Source: SABY01 sp964523795 (lineage in GTDB: Bacteria; Bacteroidota; Bacteroidia; Bacteroidales; 4484-276). From it: a stretch of 64,000 nucleotides of DNA. Positions 27,168-35,633 of this stretch are shown here, piece by piece. The notes under the pieces were generated by a model. That model made no database searches and was not told the origin of the DNA. It was given only the letters and a program-made list of their open reading frames with translations. Each line of letters begins with the position of its first letter. Within the stretch, counting starts at the first letter, position 1. The stretch is from positions 39,041 through 103,040 of the forward strand of contig CAZGAO010000006.1 in NCBI GenBank assembly GCA_964523795.1. Direction: 5' to 3'. The translations under genes were made by a program, and so were the position numbers.

Positions 27168-27214
27168 CTACCCATCATTCCAAAATCCACATTTGAATTA
27201 CTTTTATGATTCAT

Positions 27215-28243
27215 TCATTCTGCCTTCTGCCTTATCTTTCCTTGATCGAGCTGGTCGAAACTTTTACGCTGCTTAAAAAAATGATCTACTACAATATTGC
27301 CCGTATAGATCATTGATACCTGGCTATGCTTTATCAGTTTGCGTTTGAAGCGGTTTTTGCGATACGAGAGATAAAAACCAAAGTGGGCGCGGGTAACGGC
27401 GGCAAAGTGGCGCACACCACCATCGATCAAAAACTTAACCGCCGCCATCGAATCGAGAAACAAGCGGCTGATAAAAACCGGGTACAACTGTCGGCGTGGC
27501 AGGTTTTTGTATAACATCGTGTTGTTGTTGCGAATGTTGAGGTAGGTTTTTTTTGGCGATGACTTATCAAGTGAGCCGCCACCCACGTGATATACTGTGG
27601 ATCTGCCGCAATACATAATTTTGTAGCCCTTGTGCTTGAGCCGCCAGCAAATATCGATTTCTTCCATGTGGGCAAAAAAATCTTCGTCCAGGCCGCCCAC
27701 CTCATGGTAGCATTTGGCACGCACGAAAAAACAGGCACCGCTGGCCCAAAATATTTCGCTGGTATCGTTGTATTGCCCCCGGTCGCTTTCGATGGATTGG
27801 AAAATTCGCCCCCGGCAAAAGGGATAGCCCAGACGGTCGATAAAACCGCCACCGGCACCGGCATATTCAAATTTTTCGCGTTCCTTAAACGAAAGTATCT
27901 TGGGCTGGCAGGCGGCAATCGTTGGGTCGCTGTCCATCAAGGCAATCAATGGCTCAAGCCAGTTTTGGCCGACCTCGATGTCGGAGTTGAGCAGCAGATA
28001 ATATTCCGCATCAATTTGCGCCAGGGCTTTGTTGTAACCGCCGGCATAGCCCAGGTTTCCACCCGTGTGAATAATCTGTACTTCAGGGAAATTGGTCTGG
28101 AGAAAAGCCACCGAATCATCGCTCGACTGGTTGTCGGCAATAATAAGCTCGGCTATTCCTCTGGAAGTTTCGATGATCTTGGGTAGAAAGGCTTCCAAAA
28201 AAAGCCGGCCATTCCAGTTAAGTATAACGATTGCAGTTTTCAT
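27215..28243 (-). CDS. Glycosyltransferase family 2 protein
   Basis: The 342-residue enzyme starts at ATG 28243 (MKTAIVILNWNGRLFLEAFL), preceded by GTG. The GT-A fold nucleotide-sugar site is visible: ELIIADNQSSDDS near 38, NLGYAGGYNKAL near 65 and the metal motif LLLNSDIEVG near 85. A second half typical of rhamnosyltransferase-like GT2 enzymes follows (GACFFVRAKCYHEVGGLDEDFFAHMEEIDICWRLKHKGYKI) and the protein ends with a basic C-terminus. It should transfer a sugar to a lipid- or glycan-bound acceptor at the inner membrane; the donor and acceptor are unknown. No other glycan gene is adjacent. Confidence 0.9.
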   Translation of the reverse strand: MKTAIVILNWNGRLFLEAFLPKIIETSRGIAELIIADNQSSDDSVAFLQTNFPEVQIIHTGGNLGYAGGYNKALAQIDAEYYLLLNSDIEVGQNWLEPLIALMDSDPTIAACQPKILSFKEREKFEYAGAGGGFIDRLGYPFCRGRIFQSIESDRGQYNDTSEIFWASGACFFVRAKCYHEVGGLDEDFFAHMEEIDICWRLKHKGYKIMYCGRSTVYHVGGGSLDKSSPKKTYLNIRNNNTMLYKNLPRRQLYPVFISRLFLDSMAAVKFLIDGGVRHFAAVTRAHFGFYLSYRKNRFKRKLIKHSQVSMIYTGNIVVDHFFKQRKSFDQLDQGKIRQKAE

Positions 28244-28308
28244 CACAACGGCAAAGTTATAAAAACCGCCTTAGCTCCAGCGAAAAATAATCATTTTTGG
28301 TTTAAAAA

Positions 28309-29847
28309 TTAGCGGGGGTTATTGTAATATTCACCGGATTTCCCACCATATCTATCCTGATCGGGCATTGTGGCTCCATGCTGGAAACGCCAGTGCAGCT
28401 CGGCTTGCCAGTTGGCGTTGTAAATTTCGCCTGGCACATTGCTATGTATAAGCTTGTAGTCGTTGAGGGCAATATGTATGTTGGCAAAAACAAATTTGCA
28501 GTTACGCAAGTTCAGACTTTCGATGGTGTAGTAGTGCCAAATTTGGTAAGGAACTGTACCGGCATCGCCGATATCACCCGGGTCGGTACCAATGCTCATC
28601 CCTGAAGTGCTGGCATCGAAGGGACGGTCGGTAATGGTGTTGGGCGGACCGTATTTTAGATATACACGACCCATATCGGTTTTGTAGCCCCGTGTTCCTT
28701 TTTTGCCAGGCGCACCAAATTGTTCATTCACCAGGTCAACCGAGCTTAGGTATTGCTTCCAGGCATATTCGGGATTTAAATCATCGCGGTCGAGCCAAAA
28801 ATTGAAAAAGAAACGCTGCATGGCTTCCAGGTCTGCATCACCCTTGTCGATTTGATAAGTGATAAAATTTAATTCCATATTCGTGGCTATAGGAATGATA
28901 TAGTCGATGTACTGGCGCAGGGTGTCGATCGAGGTAATCCGGTCAACAAAGGAATTGTTAGGTGTAACTCCTGCATACTCCAGATAATTGGCATCGTAGT
29001 CGGGGTTGTTGCGCTGAAAAAACAGCTTGTTGGAAGCAATCACCTCATTACTGCGGCTTCGCGCCTCCACAATAAGCCGGTAATTTCCGGTGGGAAGTTC
29101 AGTGATGTTGAAATTAGCAAAGAGGATATTTACATTTTTGGCATGCTCGCGTTTGAAGCTGGTGAATTTGTTGAGTTTTTTTCCGGTTTCGTACGATTCC
29201 AAATAATAGTTGATCAGATATTGCCCATCGGCACCCACCACCTTGTCCGCATTATAAATTTCACTATAAAAACTCAGACTTTTGGCCATAGCCGGCAAAT
29301 AGTTGTACACGTAAGGAACCAAATCGTAACCGCTTTTGCTAAGCACATTTTCTTGGGCAGTTTCAGTGTACGATTCCACGAGTTGTATGCCCGACACGGA
29401 CAGTTTATCTTTAGGAAAATCGAGTTCTATGATCTGTTCAGCAGGCTCGGGTTTGTAATCGCTATTCACATCATTAATCTGGATGGCGAGGGTGTAAGTG
29501 CCATTGGGAAGCGAAAAGCGCTGTTGATCCAGGAAATTGATTTCTACATTGGAAGTATCAACGATTTCAGGACTCAGGATTTCGTATTTATCAAAGCTAA
29601 CTACGTTTGAATCCTGCGTAAAAACAATAGATACCGCAACTTTTCCCTGGAATTTCCCATTGTCGAGTAGCATGTAATTTACACTGCTGCCCGTTACCGA
29701 AAGATAGGTTTCGACATAAGGACCATCGGTGGGAGAATAAAATTTGGAATATAAAAAGTGGGCTTCTACAAATTTGGGAGCCTGTGCCAGGGCAACAGCC
29801 GATAGCAAAAATGCAGTAAGAATAAGAAAATATCGTTTTGTAAACAT
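28309..29847 (-). CDS. GWxTD domain-containing exported protein
   Basis: A 512-residue secreted protein with signal peptide MFTKRYFLILTAFLLSAVALAQ. The central region (about 30-300) is beta-rich and immunoglobulin-like. The C-terminal part (about 335-505) is the GWxTD domain, recognised by FFFNFWLDRDDLNPEYAWKQ then KGTRGYKTDMGRVYLKYGPP and the final QAELHWRF region. The domain is widespread in Bacteroidota and its function is unknown. The length fits the family and nothing suggests truncation. It is monocistronic, with tRNA-Ser about 200 nt away on the other strand. Confidence 0.85.
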   Translation of the reverse strand: MFTKRYFLILTAFLLSAVALAQAPKFVEAHFLYSKFYSPTDGPYVETYLSVTGSSVNYMLLDNGKFQGKVAVSIVFTQDSNVVSFDKYEILSPEIVDTSNVEINFLDQQRFSLPNGTYTLAIQINDVNSDYKPEPAEQIIELDFPKDKLSVSGIQLVESYTETAQENVLSKSGYDLVPYVYNYLPAMAKSLSFYSEIYNADKVVGADGQYLINYYLESYETGKKLNKFTSFKREHAKNVNILFANFNITELPTGNYRLIVEARSRSNEVIASNKLFFQRNNPDYDANYLEYAGVTPNNSFVDRITSIDTLRQYIDYIIPIATNMELNFITYQIDKGDADLEAMQRFFFNFWLDRDDLNPEYAWKQYLSSVDLVNEQFGAPGKKGTRGYKTDMGRVYLKYGPPNTITDRPFDASTSGMSIGTDPGDIGDAGTVPYQIWHYYTIESLNLRNCKFVFANIHIALNDYKLIHSNVPGEIYNANWQAELHWRFQHGATMPDQDRYGGKSGEYYNNPR

Positions 29848-30019
29848 GGCAAATTGTATTTAATATTTTTGATAAAAAACGAAGTTCATCAAAAGTAAAA
29901 TACGACAAGCCAGGGAGCTACAAAAAAAAGCGATTGGCTAACGAATTTCAGTTTACGGTTTGTCGCCCCTATAGCTTGCCAATGGCGAATAGGAATTGGG
30001 GATAAAAGACGGAGAAAAA

Positions 30020-30049
30020 TTTGCTCAGTTTAAAAAAAGTGTACTTTTG
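30020..30049 (+). promoter_or_regulatory. Consensus promoter of tRNA-Ser
   Basis: TTTG (30020-30023), an 18-nt spacer and TACTTTTG (30042-30049) form an almost ideal Bacteroidota promoter. The -7 box ends 4 nt before the mature tRNA, so transcription would begin at or near its 5' end. Confidence 0.75.
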
Positions 30050-30053
30050 CAGC

Positions 30054-30141
30054 GGAGAGTTGGCAGAGTGGTCTATTGCGGTGGTCTTGAAAACCATTGA
30101 CCTTCACGGGTCCGGGGGTTCGAATCCCTCACTCTCCGCCA
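30054..30141 (+). tRNA. tRNA-Ser (anticodon UGA)
   Basis: An 88-nt class II tRNA with encoded CCA. The 7-bp acceptor stem is GGAGAGT (30054-30060) with ACTCTCC (30131-30137). Anticodon stem GTGGT/ACCAT encloses the loop CTTGAAA, giving anticodon TGA, which reads UCA codons and the wobble UCN set. A long variable arm typical of tRNA-Ser, a T-loop GTTCGAATC, discriminator G30138 and CCA (30139-30141) are present. Confidence 0.97.
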
Positions 30142-30144
30142 AGC

Positions 30145-30182
30145 AAAAAGCCTTTCAGAGCAAATTCTGAAAGGCTTTTTTG
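30145..30182. terminator. Bidirectional terminator after tRNA-Ser
   Basis: AAAAAGCCTTTCAGA (from 30145) pairs with TCTGAAAGGCTTTTTT (to 30181) around a 6-nt loop, with A and T tracts on both flanks. It ends the tRNA transcript and, on the other strand, the M56-TonB gene that stops at 30183. Confidence 0.9.
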
Positions 30183-31571
30183 TTAATTCTGCTTTATCTC
30201 TTTCTTAGGAGGAGGTGGCGGTGAAACTTTGCCTGGATTTTCGCCGGCCTTTTTTAGGGGTGGCGGTGGTGGCGGATTTTTTACATCTTTTCCCTGTTCT
30301 TCTTTATCGCCTGCTCCCAGGGTAAATCTTATGGGCATATTAAATTGCGTCCGCACCGGCTTGCCGCGTTGTAGGCCAGGCTGCCAGGTGGGCATCCCTT
30401 CGATTACGCGCATAGCTTCTTCGTCGCAGCCCCCGCCAATGCCGCGCAAAATACCTATATCCGACATCGACCCATCGGCTTCCACTACAAAAGTGATATA
30501 CACTACTCCCTCAATTCCAGCCTTGCGTGCCTCCTCGGGATACGCGATATTTTCCTTAAGGTATTTCATTCTTGCTTCATCTCCACCCGGAAACATTGGC
30601 ATTTCGTCCACGACCGTAAACACAGATTTATCCTGTGGATTTTTGTCCTGGTTTTGTGTAGCGGGAGCAACGATTATTGGTTTTTCGTTTTGCGCTATCG
30701 CACTTAGGTAGGGCGAAGCGGTAAATGCCACCACCAGCAGCAGAGCCACCGGTGTAGCCAGCAAGAGCTTTAGCCTTGCCACAAATGTCGATTTTGTTTT
30801 TGTCATCATAATAATGCGTTTTTTAATTAATGAATGATTGAAATTATTGGTAAACTCGTTTACTTGAATTCCCGTAGCCTGCCTAAGCAGCAGATGCTGA
30901 TAATCCAGCGTATTGCAGCCGCCCGTCAATACCCCTTCATCGGCCAGGTACTCGTGTACCGTTTTTATTGATTTGCGATAAAGCCACACCACCGGGTTGA
31001 ACCACTGAACCACGGTGAGCAATTCAAACAAGAGCAATTCCACCGTATGCCCCTGGCGGATGTGAACCCGCTCATGATCGATAATGGTATCGAGATTGTC
31101 CTGACTTAGGTTTTTCGGATTGATAAAAATCAAATCAAAAAATGAGAAGGGCGCGTAATCACCGCTGGTGTTTACAATTTTATAATCCCGGTAGCGCGAA
31201 ACGCCATATTTGTGGATCATCATAAATATCTGCCCAATTTGCAATAAAAAGCGTAATAGGAAAACGATGGCTCCGATTAGGTATAAATAAGTAAGCACCT
31301 GAAAGATATCGAAGCTGTGGCCTGGCGCAGGACTTATTTTAGAACTGTTAACCACAAGGGTGTCGAGCATGATGGATCCTACCGGGCTGCTGCTGTCCAT
31401 CGGAATATTTAATGGGAGCAAGGGAACAAGCAGCGAGAAAATAATGGCAATGATTAAATACAAGCGGTTGGTCTGGAAAAAGGTATCGCGACTTAAAAAA
31501 AATCGGTAAACCCCGTACAGCAACAAAAGGCTGATGCCGGATTGCATTAGATATAAAATAAGTGTGTCCAT
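30183..31571 (-). CDS. BlaR1-like M56 peptidase with C-terminal TonB domain
   Basis: A 462-residue inner-membrane protein. Four membrane segments surround the M56 peptidase region (about 1-290): LFFQTNRLYLIIAIIFSLLV near 40, and the metal motif DHERVHIRQGH near 165 with the downstream EYLADE acid. After another membrane segment (about 270-290) comes a TonB C-terminal domain (about 325-420: MPMFPGGDEARMKYL, YPEEARKAGIEGVVYITFVV, PTWQPGLQRGKPVRTQFNMP). A Pro-Lys tail (PPPPPP and PPPPPKK) follows. Unusually, the proline-rich part lies after the TonB domain rather than before it. With the BlaI gene 35 nt upstream this forms a sensor-protease/repressor pair; the inducer is not necessarily a beta-lactam. 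Confidence 0.9.
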   Translation of the reverse strand: MDTLILYLMQSGISLLLLYGVYRFFLSRDTFFQTNRLYLIIAIIFSLLVPLLPLNIPMDSSSPVGSIMLDTLVVNSSKISPAPGHSFDIFQVLTYLYLIGAIVFLLRFLLQIGQIFMMIHKYGVSRYRDYKIVNTSGDYAPFSFFDLIFINPKNLSQDNLDTIIDHERVHIRQGHTVELLLFELLTVVQWFNPVVWLYRKSIKTVHEYLADEGVLTGGCNTLDYQHLLLRQATGIQVNEFTNNFNHSLIKKRIIMMTKTKSTFVARLKLLLATPVALLLVVAFTASPYLSAIAQNEKPIIVAPATQNQDKNPQDKSVFTVVDEMPMFPGGDEARMKYLKENIAYPEEARKAGIEGVVYITFVVEADGSMSDIGILRGIGGGCDEEAMRVIEGMPTWQPGLQRGKPVRTQFNMPIRFTLGAGDKEEQGKDVKNPPPPPPLKKAGENPGKVSPPPPPKKEIKQN

Positions 31572-31606
31572 TTTTATCGGGTTTTTGATGTGGATAAAAA
31601 AAGTGC

Positions 31607-31993
31607 TTATTGTTGTTCTTCCTTTTTTTGAATTTCGATTTGTGCTTCTATCATCGCTTTGATTTCTTCCATTTCCTTAATGCTCAGCTTACTTTCCTCC
31701 GAGAAAAACGAAACCAGTTGCTTGTACGAATTGCTAAAATATCCCTGCACCATACCTTTTAAATAAGTACCGGAATATTCTTTTTTGGAAACCAGCGGAT
31801 AGTACTGGTGGCTTTTGCCGAAGGCCTTGTAGCTCACAAATTGTTTCCGCTCCAGGATGCGGACAATGGTGGAAACCGTGGTGTAGGCGGGCTTTGGTTG
31901 AGAAAATTCTTTGAGGATATCTTTGACGAAACCCTTTTTGATCTTCCACAAAATTTGCATCACCTGCTCCTCGGCTCTTGTTAGTTCTTTCAT
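31607..31993 (-). CDS. BlaI/MecI/CopY-family repressor
   Basis: A 128-residue winged-helix repressor: KELTRAEEQVMQILWKIKKG (1-20), the recognition helix in PAYTTVSTIVRILERKQFVSY (35-55) and a C-terminal dimerisation helix with an acidic, Gln-rich end. It should bind its own promoter as a dimer and be inactivated by proteolysis on a signal from the M56 protein encoded 35 nt downstream. Two adjacent inverted repeats in its promoter (32038-32073) are likely operators. Confidence 0.93.
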   Translation of the reverse strand: MKELTRAEEQVMQILWKIKKGFVKDILKEFSQPKPAYTTVSTIVRILERKQFVSYKAFGKSHQYYPLVSKKEYSGTYLKGMVQGYFSNSYKQLVSFFSEESKLSIKEMEEIKAMIEAQIEIQKKEEQQ

Positions 31994-32028
31994 GTCAAAT
32001 AATTTATTGATGAATAATTTAAAGAACG

Positions 32029-32073
32029 CAAAAGTGAAACTAATATTTTAGTTCTACAACTATTTCCATAGTT
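32029..32073 (-). promoter_or_regulatory. Promoter and tandem operator of the BlaI gene
   Basis: Two perfect 16-bp inverted repeats, AACTAATATTTTAGTT (32038-32053) and AACTATTTCCATAGTT (32058-32073), share AACTA-n6-TAGTT and are centred 20 bp apart, on one face of the helix. On the - strand, CACTTTTG (32029-32036) is a near-consensus -7 box and GTTG (32057-32060) a -33. The first repeat thus fills the spacer and the second covers the -33 element, ideal for repression. Confidence 0.75.
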
Positions 32074-32143
32074 TTATTTAGTATCTTACCATTTTTGTTT
32101 TAATTTTGTTATTAATTACAACACAAATAAACCGGAGGTTAAA

Positions 32144-32563
32144 ATGAAAGCATTCATTATTTCAATCATTTTTTGCATAGCTGCGATTTCTTTTTTTGTA
32201 TCCAATTCAAATGCCGCCAACGCAATTTTACCCCAGACGTACACCCTGACCATTCAGCAGGGCGACACCACCGAATACGAAATCCTGATTATCGAAACCG
32301 GATTTGAAAGCTGGATAGCAACCAATGCCAAGCCGCGGTGGTATTATACCAACGATTACTACCACAACAAAAATCAGTTTTATGTTATCGACTGGAACAA
32401 TCGTGTGCTGTCATCCATGCACACATCGCCTTTTGAATACCGCATCGACTACGATCCCAATATCGATTATGGTTTAGAAGTAAACTATCAGCTTTACTGG
32501 TATTTCAAATTTATCGAAAACAAATACGGCATCCGCCTTCGTGGGAGTGTTAAAGGCCGATAG
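32144..32563 (+). CDS. DUF6146 family exported protein
   Basis: A 139-residue secreted protein with a signal peptide ending near NSNAAN. The mature part has ILIIETGFESWIATNAKP, YYTNDYYHNKNQFYVIDWNN and YDPNIDYGLEVNYQLYWYFKF, which match DUF6146, a Bacteroidota-restricted family of unknown function. A strong GGAGG sits 9 nt before the ATG, unusual for this phylum. The gene is divergent from the BlaI gene, and the operator pair lies about 70 nt upstream, so it could be under the same repressor. Confidence 0.8.
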   Translation: MKAFIISIIFCIAAISFFVSNSNAANAILPQTYTLTIQQGDTTEYEILIIETGFESWIATNAKPRWYYTNDYYHNKNQFYVIDWNNRVLSSMHTSPFEYRIDYDPNIDYGLEVNYQLYWYFKFIENKYGIRLRGSVKGR

Positions 32564-32722
32564 CTGATTTGATACAAAATGGTACGCGCTAATCACCCCG
32601 GAAAGATAAAACCAAAATCTGCTCGTTAATATTTCTAAAATTCGAATTCGCCACAGCGGATGCTATTCCCAAAATTCTATTTTTGACAATTATTTTGATT
32701 AAATCCAAATAGGAAAGGCGCA

Positions 32723-34459
32723 ATGATGCAAAGCAATGCAGTACTCGACAAACTACCCAAACACCTGATGAGCCTGGTTATCGACCAGCCTTACAATGCC
32801 TACACCGAGCAAGATCATGCTGTGTGGCGATATGTGATGCGGCAAAATGTAAAATACCTCTCCAGGGTTGCGCACGGCTCCTACCTGGATGGGCTGCAAA
32901 AAACCGGCATCAGCATCGGGCGCATACCACGGATGTATGGCATGAACCGCATCCTGAAAGAAATTGGCTGGGCCGCCGTGGCCGTGGATGGTTTTATTCC
33001 GCCGGCTGCATTCATGGAATTTCAGGCCTACAACGTGCTGGTGATTGCTGCCGATATCCGCCCCATCGACCAAATCGAATACACCCCGGCTCCCGACATC
33101 ATTCACGAAGCTGCCGGCCATGCGCCCATTATCGCCGACCCGCACTACGCCGAATACCTGCGCCTGTTTGGCGTAATTGGCTCCAAGGCACTTTCGTCGG
33201 CCAACGATTATCGCCAATACGAAGCCATTCGCCATCTTTCGATACTCAAGGCTGATCCCTACTCAGCAAAACAAGCCATCGGAAACGCCGAAAGAGTGCT
33301 CGATGAGATTGAGCAGCAAATGGGCGAAAACTCCGAGATGTCGCTGATTCGCAACCTGCACTGGTGGACGGTAGAATATGGCCTGGTTGGCGATTTGCAT
33401 CAGCCTAAAATTTATGGTGCCGGTTTGCTATCTTCCATCGGCGAAAGTTTTAGCTGCCTGAAACCGGAGGTGGAAAAACTGCCTTACTCCATCGATGCGG
33501 TCAATTACAGTTTTGATATCACTACGCGCCAGCCCCAGCTTTTTGTTACGCCCAACTTCGATTATTTAACGGAGGTTTTGCACCAGTTTGCAGGGCGCAT
33601 GGCTTTAAAGCGCGGCGGGTTTTACGGCTTGCAAAAGGCCATTGCTTCCGAAAATACTGCCACAGCGGTTTACTCGTCGGGCTTGCAGGTTTCAGGCACC
33701 TTTGCCGAAGTTCTGACTAACTGTGGCGAACCGGTATATCTCAAAATCAATTCGCCAACCCAGCTTGCGTGGAATAATCGTGAATTGGAAGGCCATGGCA
33801 AGGCTTATCATCGCGATGGCTTTGGCTCGCCGATAGGGAATTTCAAAAACTCCACTGTTCCTCCCGAATTGCTTTCTACCAGCGAGTTGGTTGAAATAGG
33901 AATTGCAGAGGGCGAAAGATGTAAAATTGAATTTGAAACAGGACTTGTGGTTGAGGGCAAGCTCGATGATGTTTTTCGCAAGGCGGATAAAAACCTGCTT
34001 TTTACTTTCAGCGATTGCAGGGTACATTTTGAAGATAAAATATTATTTGAACCTGCCTGGGGCAAGTTTGATATGGCCGTGGGCGAGCGCATCACATCCG
34101 TTTACAGCGGCCCCGCCGATGCCAGTGCCTTTGGGCTTGAATTTTTGCCGCCCCACGAAAAGACCCACAAAATTATCCATTCCGAAAGCTCGCTTAGCCT
34201 TCACCGCTTGTATGCACAGGTAGGCGAAATAAGAGAAGCCACGCGAGGGACATCGGAGCTAAAATCGGTTTTTGAAACCTTAAAACAAAACTATCCCGCT
34301 GAGTGGCTGCTGCCATTGGAAATTTTGGAAATTCTCGAAAAGCAAAATATTCATCCCGTTTTGGCCGGAGAAATCACTGCTTATTTACTCAAAAAACAGG
34401 AAGCCGATCCTGCACTGGTCAATCTGATAAGCAACGGGTTTAGCCTGGTTAGGGAATAG
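32723..34459 (+). CDS. Aromatic amino acid hydroxylase with C-terminal extension
   Basis: A 578-residue protein. Residues about 15-310 are the pterin-dependent, non-haem-iron hydroxylase core (phenylalanine 4-monooxygenase type). The iron ligands are in PDIIHEAAGHAPII (His128, His133) and WWTVEYGLVGD (Glu near 219); the latter belongs to a run resembling the WFTVEFGL motif of phenylalanine hydroxylase. Residues about 310-578 form an extension not found in the roughly 300-residue bacterial PhhA but known in Bacteroidota homologues. A C-terminal helical part ends VNLISNGFSLVRE. The product would be tyrosine from phenylalanine; tryptophan specificity cannot be excluded. Box TATTTTTG at 32678-32685 may be its -7 element. 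No pterin dehydratase gene is adjacent. Confidence 0.88.
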   Translation: MMQSNAVLDKLPKHLMSLVIDQPYNAYTEQDHAVWRYVMRQNVKYLSRVAHGSYLDGLQKTGISIGRIPRMYGMNRILKEIGWAAVAVDGFIPPAAFMEFQAYNVLVIAADIRPIDQIEYTPAPDIIHEAAGHAPIIADPHYAEYLRLFGVIGSKALSSANDYRQYEAIRHLSILKADPYSAKQAIGNAERVLDEIEQQMGENSEMSLIRNLHWWTVEYGLVGDLHQPKIYGAGLLSSIGESFSCLKPEVEKLPYSIDAVNYSFDITTRQPQLFVTPNFDYLTEVLHQFAGRMALKRGGFYGLQKAIASENTATAVYSSGLQVSGTFAEVLTNCGEPVYLKINSPTQLAWNNRELEGHGKAYHRDGFGSPIGNFKNSTVPPELLSTSELVEIGIAEGERCKIEFETGLVVEGKLDDVFRKADKNLLFTFSDCRVHFEDKILFEPAWGKFDMAVGERITSVYSGPADASAFGLEFLPPHEKTHKIIHSESSLSLHRLYAQVGEIREATRGTSELKSVFETLKQNYPAEWLLPLEILEILEKQNIHPVLAGEITAYLLKKQEADPALVNLISNGFSLVRE

Positions 34460-34576
34460 TTTTTTTTATAAATCCACTTTTCCCTCCTTTTTGTTGATTT
34501 TATTGAATGGGCTTCAACTATTGAAATGAATAAAAATGCTGAGGAATATATTTTGAATCTCCAGGGAAAATAAACA

Positions 34577-34732
34577 ATGAATTCGAAAATTCATGAATAC
34601 TTCTACGAAATTGAGTTACGCCTTCTTGAAAAGCCTATTTATAAAGACTATGAAATAATTAGGAAAGAAATACTTTACTCGGAGGCTAAAATCCGATTGA
34701 AAATAAGACTACCTGTTTTATTTCTGCATTAA
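34577..34732 (+). pseudogene. Relic of a TumE-like toxin with an antitoxin tail in front
   Basis: A 51-codon ORF from ATG 34577 (IHEYFYEIELRLLEKP, YKDYEIIRKEILYSEAKIRLKI) resembles the N-terminal half of small TumE/DUF6516-type toxins, which normally run to about 100 residues. It ends early. Immediately upstream, in another frame to a TAA 4 nt before the ATG, codons for ...DFIEWASTIEMNKNAEEYILNL... look like the end of a partner antitoxin whose start is missing. I read this as a decayed toxin-antitoxin pair. The family assignment is from pattern memory and is tentative. Confidence 0.4.
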
Positions 34733-34827
34733 AGCCAAAAATTTCGATGAACGCTCAAAATGTCAATGTCACCCCTTTATTTTCCCCCTGCTAATAATCA
34801 AAAAACTATTTTTGCGTTTTCCACATC

Positions 34828-35595
34828 ATGAAAATGAAAAATTTACAATTTACTATTTTGTTTGTTCTATCCTGTTTCCCTGCATTGCTTTGGGCGCAGG
34901 CCGATACTGTGCAACAAAAAGCAGATGCCGTTTGGGGAATTTACCCCTCCTTTTCTTACCAATGGCCGGGCGGCGATATGGCTGATCGCTTTGGACAAAG
35001 TTCTACCATAGGGCCGGGATTTTTCCACAAAACTGCCTCCAACTGGATTTTTAATGCCGACCTTAATTTTATCTTTGGCAACACCATCAATGAGGACAGC
35101 CTGATTACCAACCTCATTAACGATGATGGATTTGTAACCAACGATGAGGGACTTATCGCTGATATTACTTTTTTTGAACGCGGCTTTTACACCACTGCCC
35201 GTGTGGGGAAATTAATTCCATTGTCAAAAAAGAATCGCAACTCGGGCATTGTCATCATGGCTGGTGCCGGATACATGCAGCACAAAATTAAAATTGAGGT
35301 CAAGCAAAACCTGGTTGCCTCGCTGGATGGCGATTACAAGAAAGGATACGATCGCTTCAGCGATGGCTTTAGTACGGCGCAGTTTATCGGCTACATGCAC
35401 ATCGGACGAACCCGGCTGGCCAACTTTTTTGTGGGACTGGAATTTGCTCAGGCCTGGACCAAAAACCGCCGTTCGATGAATTTTGACACCATGCGCCGCG
35501 ATGACAGCCAGCGGCTTGATTTGCTCACCGGCATCAGGGTGGCCTGGATTATCCCTCTCAGCCGCAGACAGCCCGACCCGTTTTATTTTTTCTAA
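34828..35595 (+). CDS. Exported beta-barrel-like protein of unknown function
   Basis: A 255-residue protein with a signal peptide (MKMKNLQFTILFVLSCFPALLWAQ). The mature part alternates short hydrophobic strands (SNWIFNADLNFIFGN, GFYTTARVGKLIPLS, GIVIMAGAGYMQHKIKIE, FFVGLEFAQAWTK, DLLTGIRVAWIIPLS) and ends with an aromatic residue (FYFF), as outer-membrane barrels do. No named domain is recognised. It precedes waaA by 38 nt and may be cotranscribed with it, which hints at a cell-envelope role. TATTTTTG at 34807-34814 could be the -7 box. Confidence 0.75.
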   Translation: MKMKNLQFTILFVLSCFPALLWAQADTVQQKADAVWGIYPSFSYQWPGGDMADRFGQSSTIGPGFFHKTASNWIFNADLNFIFGNTINEDSLITNLINDDGFVTNDEGLIADITFFERGFYTTARVGKLIPLSKKNRNSGIVIMAGAGYMQHKIKIEVKQNLVASLDGDYKKGYDRFSDGFSTAQFIGYMHIGRTRLANFFVGLEFAQAWTKNRRSMNFDTMRRDDSQRLDLLTGIRVAWIIPLSRRQPDPFYFF

Positions 35596-35633
35596 AACCC
35601 ACTTGCATCATTATTTCAAGTTAAAATATCCGA

